Positions 10,204-18,921 are shown, counted from the first letter of the stretch. The stretch: DNA of 64,000 nt from Nostoc sp. 'Lobaria pulmonaria (5183) cyanobiont' (GCF_002949795.1 NZ_CP026692.1:1485501-1549500); one strand, 5' to 3'. The notes: generated from the sequence alone by a model not told the origin. A program made the numbers and translations.

Positions 10204-10240
10204 AACTAATGCCGTAGTTAATACAACTACGGCATTAGTT
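10204..10240 (-). terminator. Rho-independent terminator of hflX
   Basis: A perfect 16-bp stem pairs AACTAATGCCGTAGTT (10204-10219) with its complement (10225-10240) around a 5-nt loop. T runs occur on both sides. It lies 30 bp past the hflX stop. Confidence 0.8.
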
Positions 10241-10269
10241 TTTATAAATTCAAAATTTATTTTCGGTAT

Positions 10270-11919
10270 TTACTGGGAATCAACGGCGTATTCAATCAGC
10301 TTGGCAAGGCGCTGACGTAGGGTTTCTAATCCCAAGCGCTGACTCGCAGAAATAAATACCGCGAGGGGGAATTCTTCCCTAGCTAGAGCTAGCGTCTCAC
10401 TATTGGCTTGATCAATCTTGTTAAAAACAACTAGCGCTGGGCCAGGAGTTATTGGCATTTGTGCCAAAATTTCTCTGACTGAGCGAATATGACGTAACCA
10501 AGCGGGATGAGACAAATCCACTAAATGTAGTAGGGCATCGGCTTCTGTGACTTCCTCCAAAGTGGCGCGGAAGGCATCCATTAACGATGCAGGCAGTTCG
10601 TGTATAAACCCTACTGTGTCTGTAATCAGAATTTCCTGATGTTCATTTGTTTCGCCATAAGGAATCACCAGGCGGCGGGTGGTGGGGTCGAGAGTGGCAA
10701 ATAACTGGTCGGCTGTATAAACTTCTGCATTGGTGAGAGCATTCAGCAAAGTGGACTTACCAGCGTTGGTATATCCAACCAAAGCCACTGAAGGAACTTC
10801 TCGATGCTGTCGTCGTTGCCGTAACCGCGAACGATGGGCTTGCAACTGGTTCACTTCTTTTTGCAGTCGGGAAATACGCTGCCCAATAGCACGGCGTTCA
10901 GTTTCCAGTTTGGTTTCACCAGGGCCACGAGTCCCAATACCACCACCCAATCGGGACATGGTGCGACCTCTACCAGCCAGTCGCGGTTGCATGTATTCTA
11001 ACTGTGCTAGTTCTACTTGCAACTTACCGGCACCAGATTGAGCACGTTGGGCAAAGATATCCAAAATGACTTCGGTACGGTCAACCACCCGGATACCAAT
11101 TTGCATTTCTAAGTTGCGGACTTGGGAAGGTGAGAGGTCGCGGTCGAAGACAACGAGGTTGACTCCTAGTGTTTGGGCAGTTAGGGCAATTTCTTGCACC
11201 TTACCTTCGCCAACTACCGTCTGGGGATGAATGCGCGATCGCTTTTGTTGTATTGTTTGTAATACATCTCCTCCAGCAGTATCAACTAACCGTGCCAATT
11301 CCACTAGGGTATCTTGGAATTGTAGGGGAGTCATCTCACTAGTCATCAGCCCCACAATCAGCACGCGATCGTGGTCAGCATCTACTTCCTGGGCGATAAA
11401 TTCGCGCTGGAATTCCGCTTCCAGATTTTCTACCAAGTCTACTAAATCCTGGTCTGCCAGATCATCCAAATCCAGAGGTGGCGATATATTCCAACTTGGG
11501 GATTGGATTTGTTTATTGTGAGCGAAGCCGAATTGGCTTTCCTCTACCTTGACAGCAGCAGGACTAGGAATCAGAGTGCGAGACTCTTGGGGTGTCAGAT
11601 GAGCTAGATAAGCTTCTTTGACATACCCAGTCGCACCGCCTCCCCGCCGTGTAAATCCGGTTCCGGTAATATTTAGGACAACTAGGGCATCTAAGCGTTG
11701 TAGTGCCATCGCCGTGAGCGCCGCTTCGTTGGGCGGTTCTGGCTTCAGATGGGTGGCAATACAACGAATACCACTGAGTCGTTCTGCACCGTAACGGGGT
11801 AATTCCATCGGTGGTATTTGCGTTTGGCGCGGTGTACCTACGCCGACACGAATCACTTGTCCGCGACGGTTGATGTAGGCGCACACAGGCTGATTGACTT
11901 CTGTGCTAATTGCTGCCAT
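10270..11919 (-). CDS. hflX: GTPase HflX (ribosome-associated)
   Basis: HflX is a GTPase that acts on ribosomes, notably splitting stalled or hibernating ones. The glycine-rich linker RGPGETKLE (331-339) and the G1 loop GYTNAGKST (382-390) are followed by DTVGFI (G3) and FNKID (G4). An N-terminal HflX domain at about 185-345 and a cyanobacterial N-terminal extension are present. ATG 11919 is the first canonical start, but the same frame continues upstream for 40 more codons of protein-like sequence, so the true protein is probably about 589 residues (see 11920-12039). It ends just before a strong terminator. Confidence 0.93.
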   Translation of the reverse strand: MAAISTEVNQPVCAYINRRGQVIRVGVGTPRQTQIPPMELPRYGAERLSGIRCIATHLKPEPPNEAALTAMALQRLDALVVLNITGTGFTRRGGGATGYVKEAYLAHLTPQESRTLIPSPAAVKVEESQFGFAHNKQIQSPSWNISPPLDLDDLADQDLVDLVENLEAEFQREFIAQEVDADHDRVLIVGLMTSEMTPLQFQDTLVELARLVDTAGGDVLQTIQQKRSRIHPQTVVGEGKVQEIALTAQTLGVNLVVFDRDLSPSQVRNLEMQIGIRVVDRTEVILDIFAQRAQSGAGKLQVELAQLEYMQPRLAGRGRTMSRLGGGIGTRGPGETKLETERRAIGQRISRLQKEVNQLQAHRSRLRQRRQHREVPSVALVGYTNAGKSTLLNALTNAEVYTADQLFATLDPTTRRLVIPYGETNEHQEILITDTVGFIHELPASLMDAFRATLEEVTEADALLHLVDLSHPAWLRHIRSVREILAQMPITPGPALVVFNKIDQANSETLALAREEFPLAVFISASQRLGLETLRQRLAKLIEYAVDSQ

Positions 11920-12039
11920 ACGCTGGGAAAACTCAGGCGTGGTGATGCGATCGCCCGGTATGCGCTGGTGATACAGCCGCTGTAGTTGCTTCAGCTGGCT
12001 GGACTTCAGACCTTGGAGATTTCCAAAAATAGTTTCTAT
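11920..12039 (-). other. In-frame upstream extension of hflX with no canonical start codon
   Basis: The hflX frame reads through 40 codons upstream of its first ATG, giving ETIFGNLQGLKSSQLKQ and then HQRIPGDRITTPEFSQR. From memory of cyanobacterial HflX proteins, this matches their usual N-terminus. An in-frame TAA lies at 12046-12048, and the codons after it contain no ATG, GTG or TTG. ATA (12039) or ATT (12030) are the nearest candidates. Confidence 0.6.
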
Positions 12040-12212
12040 AGGCGTTTATGACCAGTTAAATGGCCCCCCGAATCCTTATATGTTTATTTTACAACAGGGT
12101 TTCGGCTCCTATCTCTCTCCTTTGAGGGATGCGTTAGTAATTAGTTCACGGTGGGTATTTATTTGAGCCTATGGCGGTTCTCAGTTGAGTCCAATAGAGA
12201 CCTAACCCCCAA

Positions 12213-12235
12213 CCCCTTCCCTACTAGGGAAGGGG
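12213..12235. repeat. Interspersed hairpin repeat (CCCCTTCCCTA family)
   Basis: An 11-bp perfect stem, CCCCTTCCCTA (12213-12223) with TAGGGAAGGGG (12225-12235), is flanked by CCTAACCCCCAA. A relative with the same outer sequence in the opposite orientation lies at 55736-55761. It may also end transcription of the UPF0175 gene. Confidence 0.55.
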
Positions 12236-12258
12236 AGTAAGATTCAAATATATTATTT

Positions 12259-12510
12259 TCAAGCATTCGCTAAATCAGATATAAGTTCCTCTTCTGTTAA
12301 ATCAATCATCGCTACACCATAACGGTGTAAATTAAGTAAAAAAGATACCCTATCTATACCTACTAATTGTGCAGCCAAACCAGAAGAAATACGTTTCATT
12401 TCAAATAGTTTAACTACCATTGCCATTTTAGCTTCTTGTTCAAACTGCTCTCGCGTTTGCTGTAAGGCATCTGGTAAAGTTTCTGGATAGTCAATTTTGA
12501 GTTGTGACAT
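12259..12510 (-). CDS. UPF0175 family protein (antitoxin-like)
   Basis: This is an 83-residue protein if started at ATG 12510 (MSQLKIDYPETLP); a TTG four codons upstream is a weaker start. The pattern, with EAKMAMVVKLFEMKRISSGLAAQLVGIDRVSFLLNLHRYGV and an acidic tail, is that of UPF0175 proteins, small DNA-binding proteins often found as antitoxins. The core resembles a helix-turn-helix. No PIN or other toxin gene lies next to it, so it looks like an orphan. The hairpin at 12213-12235 lies downstream. Confidence 0.75.
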   Translation of the reverse strand: MSQLKIDYPETLPDALQQTREQFEQEAKMAMVVKLFEMKRISSGLAAQLVGIDRVSFLLNLHRYGVAMIDLTEEELISDLANA

Positions 12511-12605
12511 GATTTTTATCAAGATAATCGCTTTTAATTTAAATTAGTATTTTCAGTAAGAGTGTGAAGGCGATCATCGCTACATTAGTTTAGTCTCTAT
12601 AGCGG

Positions 12606-13988
12606 TTATTGAATTAAAGCTTGAAAGCGCTCATCTTCCCGAATGCTATCAAAACCTGAATCGGTTTTTGCCAATTTACGCCATTGATCAGGACTTATAA
12701 CAATTGCTTTTTGTAGGTTTTCTAGTGCCTGTTCAATATTACCTTGAAGGGCATAACAGCAAGCTTTATTGTATAAAGCCCTTGAATAATCAGGTTTAAT
12801 TTCTAGTGCTTTGTCGTAGGATGCGATCGCTTCTTTATTGCGTCCTAATTTGCGTAGCGCAATGCCCCGATTGTTCAAAGTCTGGTGGTAATCTAGTTTA
12901 AATTCCAGTGCTTGGTTGTAGGATTCGATCGCTTCTTCATTGCGTCCTAATTCATCTAGCGTAATGCCCCGATTGTACCAAGCTTCGTGTAAATCTGGTT
13001 TAATTTTCACAGCTTTGTCGTAGCATGCGATCGCTTCTTCAATGCGTCCTAAATTGCCTAGCGCATTGCCGCGATTGTACCAAGCTTGGTGATCATCTGG
13101 TTTAAATTTCAGTGCTTGGTCGTAGGAGGCGATCGCTTCTTCAGTGCGTCCTAAATCATCTAGCGCATTGCCGCGATTGTACCAAGCTTCGTGTTTATCT
13201 GGTTTAATTTTCAGTGCTTGGTCGTAGGATGCGATCGCCTTTGTATTATCTTGTCCAGCAAAGTGCAAATTTCCCAACTCAAGCAGTAATTCTGCTTGGC
13301 TACTAGTTACTTGATGATTTTCTGCAAGCAATTCCTGAATTTCTAGTATTTTTTGAGTTCTTTCTTTTGGTGTTAGCGTGAGATATTTTTCATAGTCTCC
13401 ATCCTGGAGTATACGTGATGATTCCTGCTTAAGAGTTTCTGCATCTATAGGAAAATCAAACAACCCCGAACGCCAGTCAAAGAAGTCTGGGGCGCGTTGG
13501 ATAAAATATTTAATAGCAAATAGAGGTAGGAAGAAAACAAAACAAATATTAAAGCTATCTCTAAAACGTTCTCGCTGTTGATTCAGGTTAATTAAAACAG
13601 GCGGTACACTCTTCCAACTATATGAATAAATATCTCTACTATTCCAGTTTGTCAATCTTTTAGACTCTTCATATTCATAAAATGAATGCTCTAAACCTGT
13701 AATAACTAAAATATCTATCTGTTCTTTATTATCTAATTTATCTATGATTTCATATAAATTAGTAACAGCTTGCTTTAATGGTAAAACCTCAATATTTTTA
13801 TTTGTAATTTCTTTTTTAACTTTGCCAATTAACTGCTCACCCTCAGCCGGATAACAACGAGCAAATAACAAGCCAAAGCCTTCTGTAAAGTTCAGAGTAC
13901 GGACTAAGGCTTGATATTCTTCATCTGGTTCCAGTGGTAAATCTTTATCCCAATCAGTCAGTTCCAGTTTCATCAAGCTGTGTTTCAC
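12606..13988 (-). CDS. TPR protein with STAND-related N-terminal domain
   Basis: This protein has 460 residues. Residues 1 to about 190 form a domain without a P-loop that contains ILVITGLE, then ICFVFFLP and RAPDFFDWRSGLF. The same pattern begins the STAND protein at 1-2374, and it recalls the inactive STAND-like domains described in conflict systems. From about 235 there are six or more TPR repeats (NRGNALDDLGRTEEAIASYD type) that probably bind a partner. The start overlaps the upstream ATPase gene by 35 bp, so the two are translationally linked. TPR units 2 to 5 are very similar, a sign of recent repeat expansion. Confidence 0.8.
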   Translation of the reverse strand: MKHSLMKLELTDWDKDLPLEPDEEYQALVRTLNFTEGFGLLFARCYPAEGEQLIGKVKKEITNKNIEVLPLKQAVTNLYEIIDKLDNKEQIDILVITGLEHSFYEYEESKRLTNWNSRDIYSYSWKSVPPVLINLNQQRERFRDSFNICFVFFLPLFAIKYFIQRAPDFFDWRSGLFDFPIDAETLKQESSRILQDGDYEKYLTLTPKERTQKILEIQELLAENHQVTSSQAELLLELGNLHFAGQDNTKAIASYDQALKIKPDKHEAWYNRGNALDDLGRTEEAIASYDQALKFKPDDHQAWYNRGNALGNLGRIEEAIACYDKAVKIKPDLHEAWYNRGITLDELGRNEEAIESYNQALEFKLDYHQTLNNRGIALRKLGRNKEAIASYDKALEIKPDYSRALYNKACCYALQGNIEQALENLQKAIVISPDQWRKLAKTDSGFDSIREDERFQALIQ

Positions 13989-15315
13989 TAAGGTTCAAAT
14001 TATCAAAAGCATCCTGAAATTCTTTAATTCCTTTAATTAAAGGATGAATATCATACCAACATTGAATTTGTTCTTCTTTATCACGGTGGCGATATTCCAA
14101 AATACAGCGATTGAATAATAAGTTACGGTGTTGTTCATCATTTACTATTCGTTTAGAATGATAAACTTTGGCTAGTGCTTGCCATTCATCTGCATAAACT
14201 GTATTGCGGTAGGTAATTCTAGTTTCGCTAATTGACCGTTGTAAAGCTCTAGTCGTAATGGGTAGATTATTAGTATATTTAATTGCTTCCTTCATTAATA
14301 ATAGCAAATTCCGCACATGACCTCCACTCATTAAGCATAGTTGCTGTAAAGCTTCCGGCTGCTCAAACATATCTGAGATAGAAAGGTTAGGGTCAATCTG
14401 ACTCACCCGCTTTTGCAACAATTCCTGGACTTTATTAATTCCTCGTTGATAACTTTTATTTTTAGGAGTTCGCACCATAATCATTGGTAAAACTTGAGCA
14501 TCGCTACCATAGATATCTCGTAAATCTGTAGCGCGGTTAGAGAACACCAATGAAATCGGTACTGTATAAATTAGATGGCAATTTAAAGCTTTGAGTTGTT
14601 CGCTACGGTCTAAAAAAATATGTTCGTGATTGCTGCGTCCATCTTCCTGGGGTATGGGTACAATCCGATCTAGATTATCAGCGATGACTACCAATTGAGA
14701 ATATTCCGAAGGTAAGCGTTTTTTTGCATCTTCAATAAATTGATTCAAAGCCAAAATCAAAGTTTGGGTGTGGGGGTTAAGTCGTTCGCGGATTTTGTGG
14801 CGGAGACTAGGTTCGGTTCTCAATTTGGCTGTGATTTTGGCAAAAAGAGAAATTTCCTTCTCTACCTCCAGACCTTCTAAAGATACGTCAGGTAGCAAAT
14901 CTTTTAAATCATCCCAGCGGCTTTTCAACCATGACATCAAAGGTTTAGAATCACCCTTATCTTTTAATGCTTCTAATAAACGTCGTGTACAAGCAAGGAG
15001 AATATCTGTATATTGGGCATCTTCCGGCTCGATATCTTGTTCATCGGCGGCAAAATAGACAACAAAACAACCTTCTTCATTTAAATATTTTTGAAGACGC
15101 AGCAATTCTGTTGATTTGCCTGCACCACGATGACCAGCATAAAGTTGACAAGTCTTTCTGTCTGAGTACAAAATCTCTCTACCCACCTCTACTAAAATGT
15201 CGCCATCTCCTCGCACTTCCTGACAATCGACATAAACCGGATCTCCTGCGGGCAAGGGACGAAATGGGTCAAAAACGTTGTATATTTTTTTCAAAGTTGC
15301 AAAATCCTGAACCAT
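13954..15315 (-). CDS. P-loop ATPase, paralogue of 2459-3790
   Basis: This protein of 453 residues has Walker A GHRGAGKST (61-69) and Walker B QLVVIADNLDR (208-217). It shares IFLDRSEQL, LIYTVPISLVFSN and LMSGGHVRNLL with the ATPase at 2459-3790, motif for motif. I infer an AAA/KAP-like signalling ATPase. Its last 35 bp overlap the TPR partner gene. The start ATG 15315 follows about 240 bp of DNA that includes an STRR patch and part of the 21-bp tandem array. No membrane segment is seen. Confidence 0.8.
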   Translation of the reverse strand: MVQDFATLKKIYNVFDPFRPLPAGDPVYVDCQEVRGDGDILVEVGREILYSDRKTCQLYAGHRGAGKSTELLRLQKYLNEEGCFVVYFAADEQDIEPEDAQYTDILLACTRRLLEALKDKGDSKPLMSWLKSRWDDLKDLLPDVSLEGLEVEKEISLFAKITAKLRTEPSLRHKIRERLNPHTQTLILALNQFIEDAKKRLPSEYSQLVVIADNLDRIVPIPQEDGRSNHEHIFLDRSEQLKALNCHLIYTVPISLVFSNRATDLRDIYGSDAQVLPMIMVRTPKNKSYQRGINKVQELLQKRVSQIDPNLSISDMFEQPEALQQLCLMSGGHVRNLLLLMKEAIKYTNNLPITTRALQRSISETRITYRNTVYADEWQALAKVYHSKRIVNDEQHRNLLFNRCILEYRHRDKEEQIQCWYDIHPLIKGIKEFQDAFDNLNLSETQLDETGTD

Positions 15316-15359
15316 AGGTAGAATTTACTAGTTTAGTGCGATGATAACGCAAGTTTACG

Positions 15360-15394
15360 CGGGGATTGGGGACTGGGGACTAGGGATTGGGTAA
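15360..15394. repeat. STRR-type repeat
   Basis: GGGGATTGGGGACTGGGGAC-type units lie between the ATPase start and the 21-bp tandem array. Confidence 0.6.
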
Positions 15395-15444
15395 TCAGCA
15401 GCCCTAAAATTCATTAGTGAAGTTCTGATACTCGTTGACTAGTA

Positions 15445-15717
15445 TCAAAGACTCATTAATGAAGCTCAAAGACTCTTTAAAGGAGATCAAAGACTCATTA
15501 ATGGAGTTCAAAGACTCATTAATGAAGCTCAAAGACTCTTTAAAGGAGTTCAAAGACTCATTAATGAAGCTCAAAGACTCTTTAAAGGAGTTCAAAGACT
15601 CATTAATGAAGCTCAAAGACTCTTTAATGGAGTTCAAAGACTCATTAATGAAGCTTAAAGACTCTTTAATGGAGTTCAAATACTCATTAATGGAGTTCAA
15701 ATACTCATTAACAAAGA
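15445..15717. repeat. 21-bp tandem array of 13 units
   Basis: Thirteen 21-bp units run without spacers; two main types alternate, TCAAAGACTCATTAATGAAGC and a TTTAAAGGAG variant. Because 21 bp is seven codons, both strands stay open: plus-strand 15435-15725 reads a KDSL heptad peptide of 96 codons, and minus-strand 15404-15700 reads a (S)INESL heptad peptide. Neither frame has a convincing ribosome-binding site; the minus frame lacks an ATG. The units contain TCATTAATGA, an internal palindrome. I call this a repeat, with a coiled-coil gene as the alternative. Confidence 0.75.
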
Positions 15718-15748
15718 AACTCTAGGAAATGGGAAAATCCTTACTCCC

Positions 15749-16735
15749 CTATCCTTGTAAAAGAGAAGCCGGAGTTAAAGTCTTTCGCCACTGTCTCACA
15801 GCTGTTTGCAATTCCCCCGACAACCAGCCATCAAACTGCGGATAAACTGGCAAACGGGGCATCAATTCCCACCCCGCAGGCTGTAAAACTTCTCTTAATG
15901 CCTGTTCCTGTATATGAGGATAATCGGGATTCACCTCATCTTTTGGCCCTATTCCGCCCAAATCTCGCGCACCAGCTTCGATACAAGCGAGTAACCATCG
16001 GTCATCTTTAACTAAATTCGGCGGAATTTGAATAGTAATATCTGGCGGTAAAATCTGACGTGCTTTAGCAATTACTTCTGGTAACTGATCAGGGTCAAAA
16101 GGTGGTGCATCAAAGGTTTGCTGATATCCTGGACTATGAGGTTGTAAGATAACTTCTTGAATATGGTGATAACGTTGATGCAGTTGAGATATAGCTGTTA
16201 ATGTTTCCCACCAATCATCAACTGTTTCCCCAATTCCTAACAGTAACCCAGTTGTAAAGGGAATCTGTAACTCTCCCGCCCATTGCAATTGCTGTAAACG
16301 AACTTCTGGTAATTTACTCGGTGCGTGCCGATGTACACTATTTAACAATGTTGGCGTTAACTGTTCCAACATCAGCCCCATCGAAACATTCACACGCTTG
16401 AGCTTTTGCATTTCTTCAAAACTCAGTGGGCCCGCGTTTGTATGAGGTAAAAACCCCATTGAAAGCGCTAATTCACATAAATCATAAATTCGCCCAAACC
16501 ACGCCTGACGCTTTGGCGAATGAGGATGTACTTCACCGCTAAGTATGAGAATTTCACAGACTTTTTCGCTTTGAAGTGGTTTTAAAATACTGTCTGCATC
16601 TGAAAGACTCATCCAGGGACTTTTACCCGGTTCGCTGCGAAAGTTGCAGTAACTACACCGATTAAAGCACTCGTAAGTAGGAACAATTGTATAAGCAGGG
16701 CTATAGGTGACAAGACGAGAATTATTAATTGGCAT
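15749..16735 (-). CDS. cofG: CofG, deazaflavin (F0) synthase subunit
   Basis: This is a radical SAM enzyme of 328 residues. With CofH it makes 7,8-didemethyl-8-hydroxy-5-deazariboflavin from tyrosine and a ribityl uracil; cyanobacteria use the product as a photolyase antenna. The iron-sulfur cluster cysteines are C23, C27 and C30 (CFNRCSYC). Other CofG landmarks are ILSGEVHPHSP, MGLMLEQLTP and DLGGIGPKDEVNPDYP. The partner cofH is not in the window. It is followed by crtW-oriented DNA with a gap of about 110 bp. Confidence 0.9.
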   Translation of the reverse strand: MPINNSRLVTYSPAYTIVPTYECFNRCSYCNFRSEPGKSPWMSLSDADSILKPLQSEKVCEILILSGEVHPHSPKRQAWFGRIYDLCELALSMGFLPHTNAGPLSFEEMQKLKRVNVSMGLMLEQLTPTLLNSVHRHAPSKLPEVRLQQLQWAGELQIPFTTGLLLGIGETVDDWWETLTAISQLHQRYHHIQEVILQPHSPGYQQTFDAPPFDPDQLPEVIAKARQILPPDITIQIPPNLVKDDRWLLACIEAGARDLGGIGPKDEVNPDYPHIQEQALREVLQPAGWELMPRLPVYPQFDGWLSGELQTAVRQWRKTLTPASLLQG

Positions 16736-16848
16736 AAGCAGAAGAAATTTGCTCTTACTAAGCAGCCCCAGACTTATTTTAAGGGTTAGAAACGCTGACT
16801 AGAAACCTTTAATTATTCACGTCCACTTATTTATTAGATAAACAAGAA

Positions 16849-17610
16849 CTATTTTGATTGGTAAATTTCTGGTAACTGCCACCAAGCAACATGGGGATAC
16901 TCGTGATGTTCTTCGTGATAGCCGAAATGATAGCACGTGATAAATGACCACCAAATTGGACGGCTAATCGTTTGGGCACAATGAGGCTGAATATACCCTG
17001 CGATTGGTTCGCTATGTGGCAGGAAAGTACCAAAATAAAATAATTGGAATGAACTTAAAAGCGAAGGAAATACCCAAAAACTTATTAGATTAGCATGAGG
17101 TATATGAAGGATGCGATTAGCAAACTGATAGATAAGAGTTAGAGCAATAACTTGTCCCCAACTCCAGTAACCTTTCATAAAATGGAAATACCAAGCAAAG
17201 AAGTTTTTATGTTCACCATTATGAAAATCTGGGTCTATTTGAGTTGCTGGATTTTGGTGGTGTAACCAATGCTTTTTCAATAAATTTTTATATGGTAAAA
17301 GACCATAAAGAGATAAGGTTAATGTCCCAACAAGATGATTAATTTTACTGTTTTGGGGAAACACTACCCCATGCATAGCATCATGAGATGTAATAAATAA
17401 TCCCGTATATAAAAATGTTTGCCAAGCTATGCTAGGCAATAGCATCCAAAATTGTAATTTTGAGATGTCAAGGGCAAGTAATAAACTCAAGCTAATTACC
17501 CATGCACTAACAATGACAATAGCAATGAAAAGTCCTTGAAACTGAGATTTACTTTTCACAACTGGAGTCAGTTTTGTTTGATAACTGGGTGGTTGTTCTA
17601 ATTGAATCAC
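16849..17610 (-). CDS. crtW: Beta-carotene ketolase CrtW
   Basis: This membrane di-iron enzyme of 253 residues adds a 4-keto group to beta-carotene (echinenone, canthaxanthin). The histidine clusters are HDAMH (76-80), HWLHHQNP (114-121) and YHEEHHEYP near residue 235. There are hydrophobic membrane spans at about 28-47, 55-75 and 155-200. The sequence begins MIQLEQPPSYQTKLTP and closely resembles, from memory, the CrtW of Nostoc punctiforme. ATG 17610 is chosen. No other carotenoid gene is adjacent. Confidence 0.93.
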   Translation of the reverse strand: MIQLEQPPSYQTKLTPVVKSKSQFQGLFIAIVIVSAWVISLSLLLALDISKLQFWMLLPSIAWQTFLYTGLFITSHDAMHGVVFPQNSKINHLVGTLTLSLYGLLPYKNLLKKHWLHHQNPATQIDPDFHNGEHKNFFAWYFHFMKGYWSWGQVIALTLIYQFANRILHIPHANLISFWVFPSLLSSFQLFYFGTFLPHSEPIAGYIQPHCAQTISRPIWWSFITCYHFGYHEEHHEYPHVAWWQLPEIYQSK

Positions 17611-18258
17611 GCTTTTACTCCGCCTAGTATTCAGGTGAAAATTCCTAAAATATAGTCACCACAAAAAGCACTAACCACCAGCCAGAAAACTTTATTAGTG
17701 GTAAATGTTTTGCATTGGATAGTGCCAACACTTGAAGATGTTTAGAACTATTAAGATACTTTAACTATTATTACACATACAACCGCCACACCAACAACTG
17801 TTTTTGGTATGGTGGTTGGATTATATAAGTTATAGTACTGATAGCTTTAGTAATTATAAGAACTAGTGTTTTTAATATGGGGCTTTTTAAACAGCCGAAG
17901 TCTGGGAAAAAGACGGTAACATAATTAGCGGCAAGAGTAGGGAATGAAGTGGAGTAATTCGTGTATGATGCTGTAGCTGTTGAGATCCTAAACTAATGTA
18001 GGCTAGAAAGCGATCATTGGCAAGCGATCGCTCCAAAGTTCAGACTGAGGATTATACCTCAACTCTAAGGATGAGATTTTCAAGCTTTTCAGGAAACACT
18101 TTGAAATTAGCGAAATAGTATTTATATTGTCAAAAAATCTAATGTAAATTAGAAAATTTATTGGTTTTTCTTATCCAAACTAATAAAGATAAAATAATAA
18201 GTATGGCTCCTAGTAAACTAAAAATCAGGAGCCACTTACTACAAGAGAATGCTCATAA
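17611..18258. other. Intergenic, AT-rich
   Basis: About 650 bp lies between crtW and the SRPBCC gene. It is AT-rich, with a HIP1-like GCGATCATTGG...GCGATCGCTCC stretch near 18011. The terminator at 18204-18235 is the only clear element. I see no gene. Confidence 0.4.
18204..18235 (-). terminator. Possible terminator after the SRPBCC operon
   Basis: The stem TGGCTCCT (18204-18211) pairs with AGGAGCCA (18228-18235) and is followed in the minus direction by a T-rich stretch. Confidence 0.45.
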
Positions 18259-18702
18259 TTACTCGCATTCTCGTTTAGTCACATAGTGGCGGTAGCGAAA
18301 CATTGCTTCTAATTGCGCTTGCACTAGCCAACCACTGACAAATTCAACTCCTCCTCCACCAGGCATAGAGAAGGAAATAGCATCAGTTAATCTGGTTTTG
18401 CCATTTTCCGATTCAAATTCATGTCGATGTACCCAAGATTCAAAGGGGCCAGATATCTGTTCGTCGGTAAACAGGCGATATTTTTCACATTCAGTATGAC
18501 GGGCTAACCAAGTTAAGGGTAATGGGCCGAGAAACAAGCGAAATTCGGTGATAGCGCCCACGTTTAGCCCTCCCTCACGACGAACCACTTGGACTGGCTG
18601 CCAAGGTGGATTCAACAGTTGCAAAATATCTGGCCTTTCGTGAAATTTCCAAACTACTTCTGGTGAGGTATTAATTACTGAGGAATGTTTAAATTGCAGC
18701 AT
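18259..18702 (-). CDS. SRPBCC family (START/cyclase-like) protein
   Basis: This protein of 147 residues begins MLQFKHSSVINTSPEVVWKFHERPD, the usual first strand and helix of a ligand-binding SRPBCC fold. It then has a FESWVHRHEFE strand and a long C-terminal helix (EAMFRYRHY). Members bind hydrophobic ligands or act as cyclases; the ligand here is unknown. It is the last gene of an operon with the CPXCG protein (19-bp gap) and the radical SAM protein upstream. Confidence 0.8.
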   Translation of the reverse strand: MLQFKHSSVINTSPEVVWKFHERPDILQLLNPPWQPVQVVRREGGLNVGAITEFRLFLGPLPLTWLARHTECEKYRLFTDEQISGPFESWVHRHEFESENGKTRLTDAISFSMPGGGGVEFVSGWLVQAQLEAMFRYRHYVTKRECE

Positions 18703-18721
18703 GGAAAGAAAAACCTAAAAT

Positions 18722-18910
18722 TCAGCTTTCAGATTCGGTATCAATTTCGATATCTAGGGTATCTTCATCAACCCGCACATACAAAATATTTGGGTTACAA
18801 CAAACTTGACAATCTTCAACGTAAGATTGCTGTCCTCCAGCACTCAAATCAATAAAAGTTAAGTTCGGTTCGCCGCAATAAGCGCAGTAATACTCAGCTG
18901 TGTTTTGCAT
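18722..18910 (-). CDS. CPXCG-type cysteine-rich small protein
   Basis: This is a 62-residue acidic protein. The cysteine pairs CAYCGEPN and CQVCCNPN form a zinc-ribbon-like metal site of the CPXCG family. I use ATG 18910; a TTG one codon earlier is possible. It sits in the gap between the radical SAM gene (12 bp upstream) and the SRPBCC gene. The function is unknown. Confidence 0.75.
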   Translation of the reverse strand: MQNTAEYYCAYCGEPNLTFIDLSAGGQQSYVEDCQVCCNPNILYVRVDEDTLDIEIDTESES

Positions 18911-18921
18911 CAAGTTTTCAG

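Noticed and set aside
15445..15717. Regular repeats resembling a CRISPR array
   Set aside because: There are no unique spacers; units of 21 bp run directly one after another.
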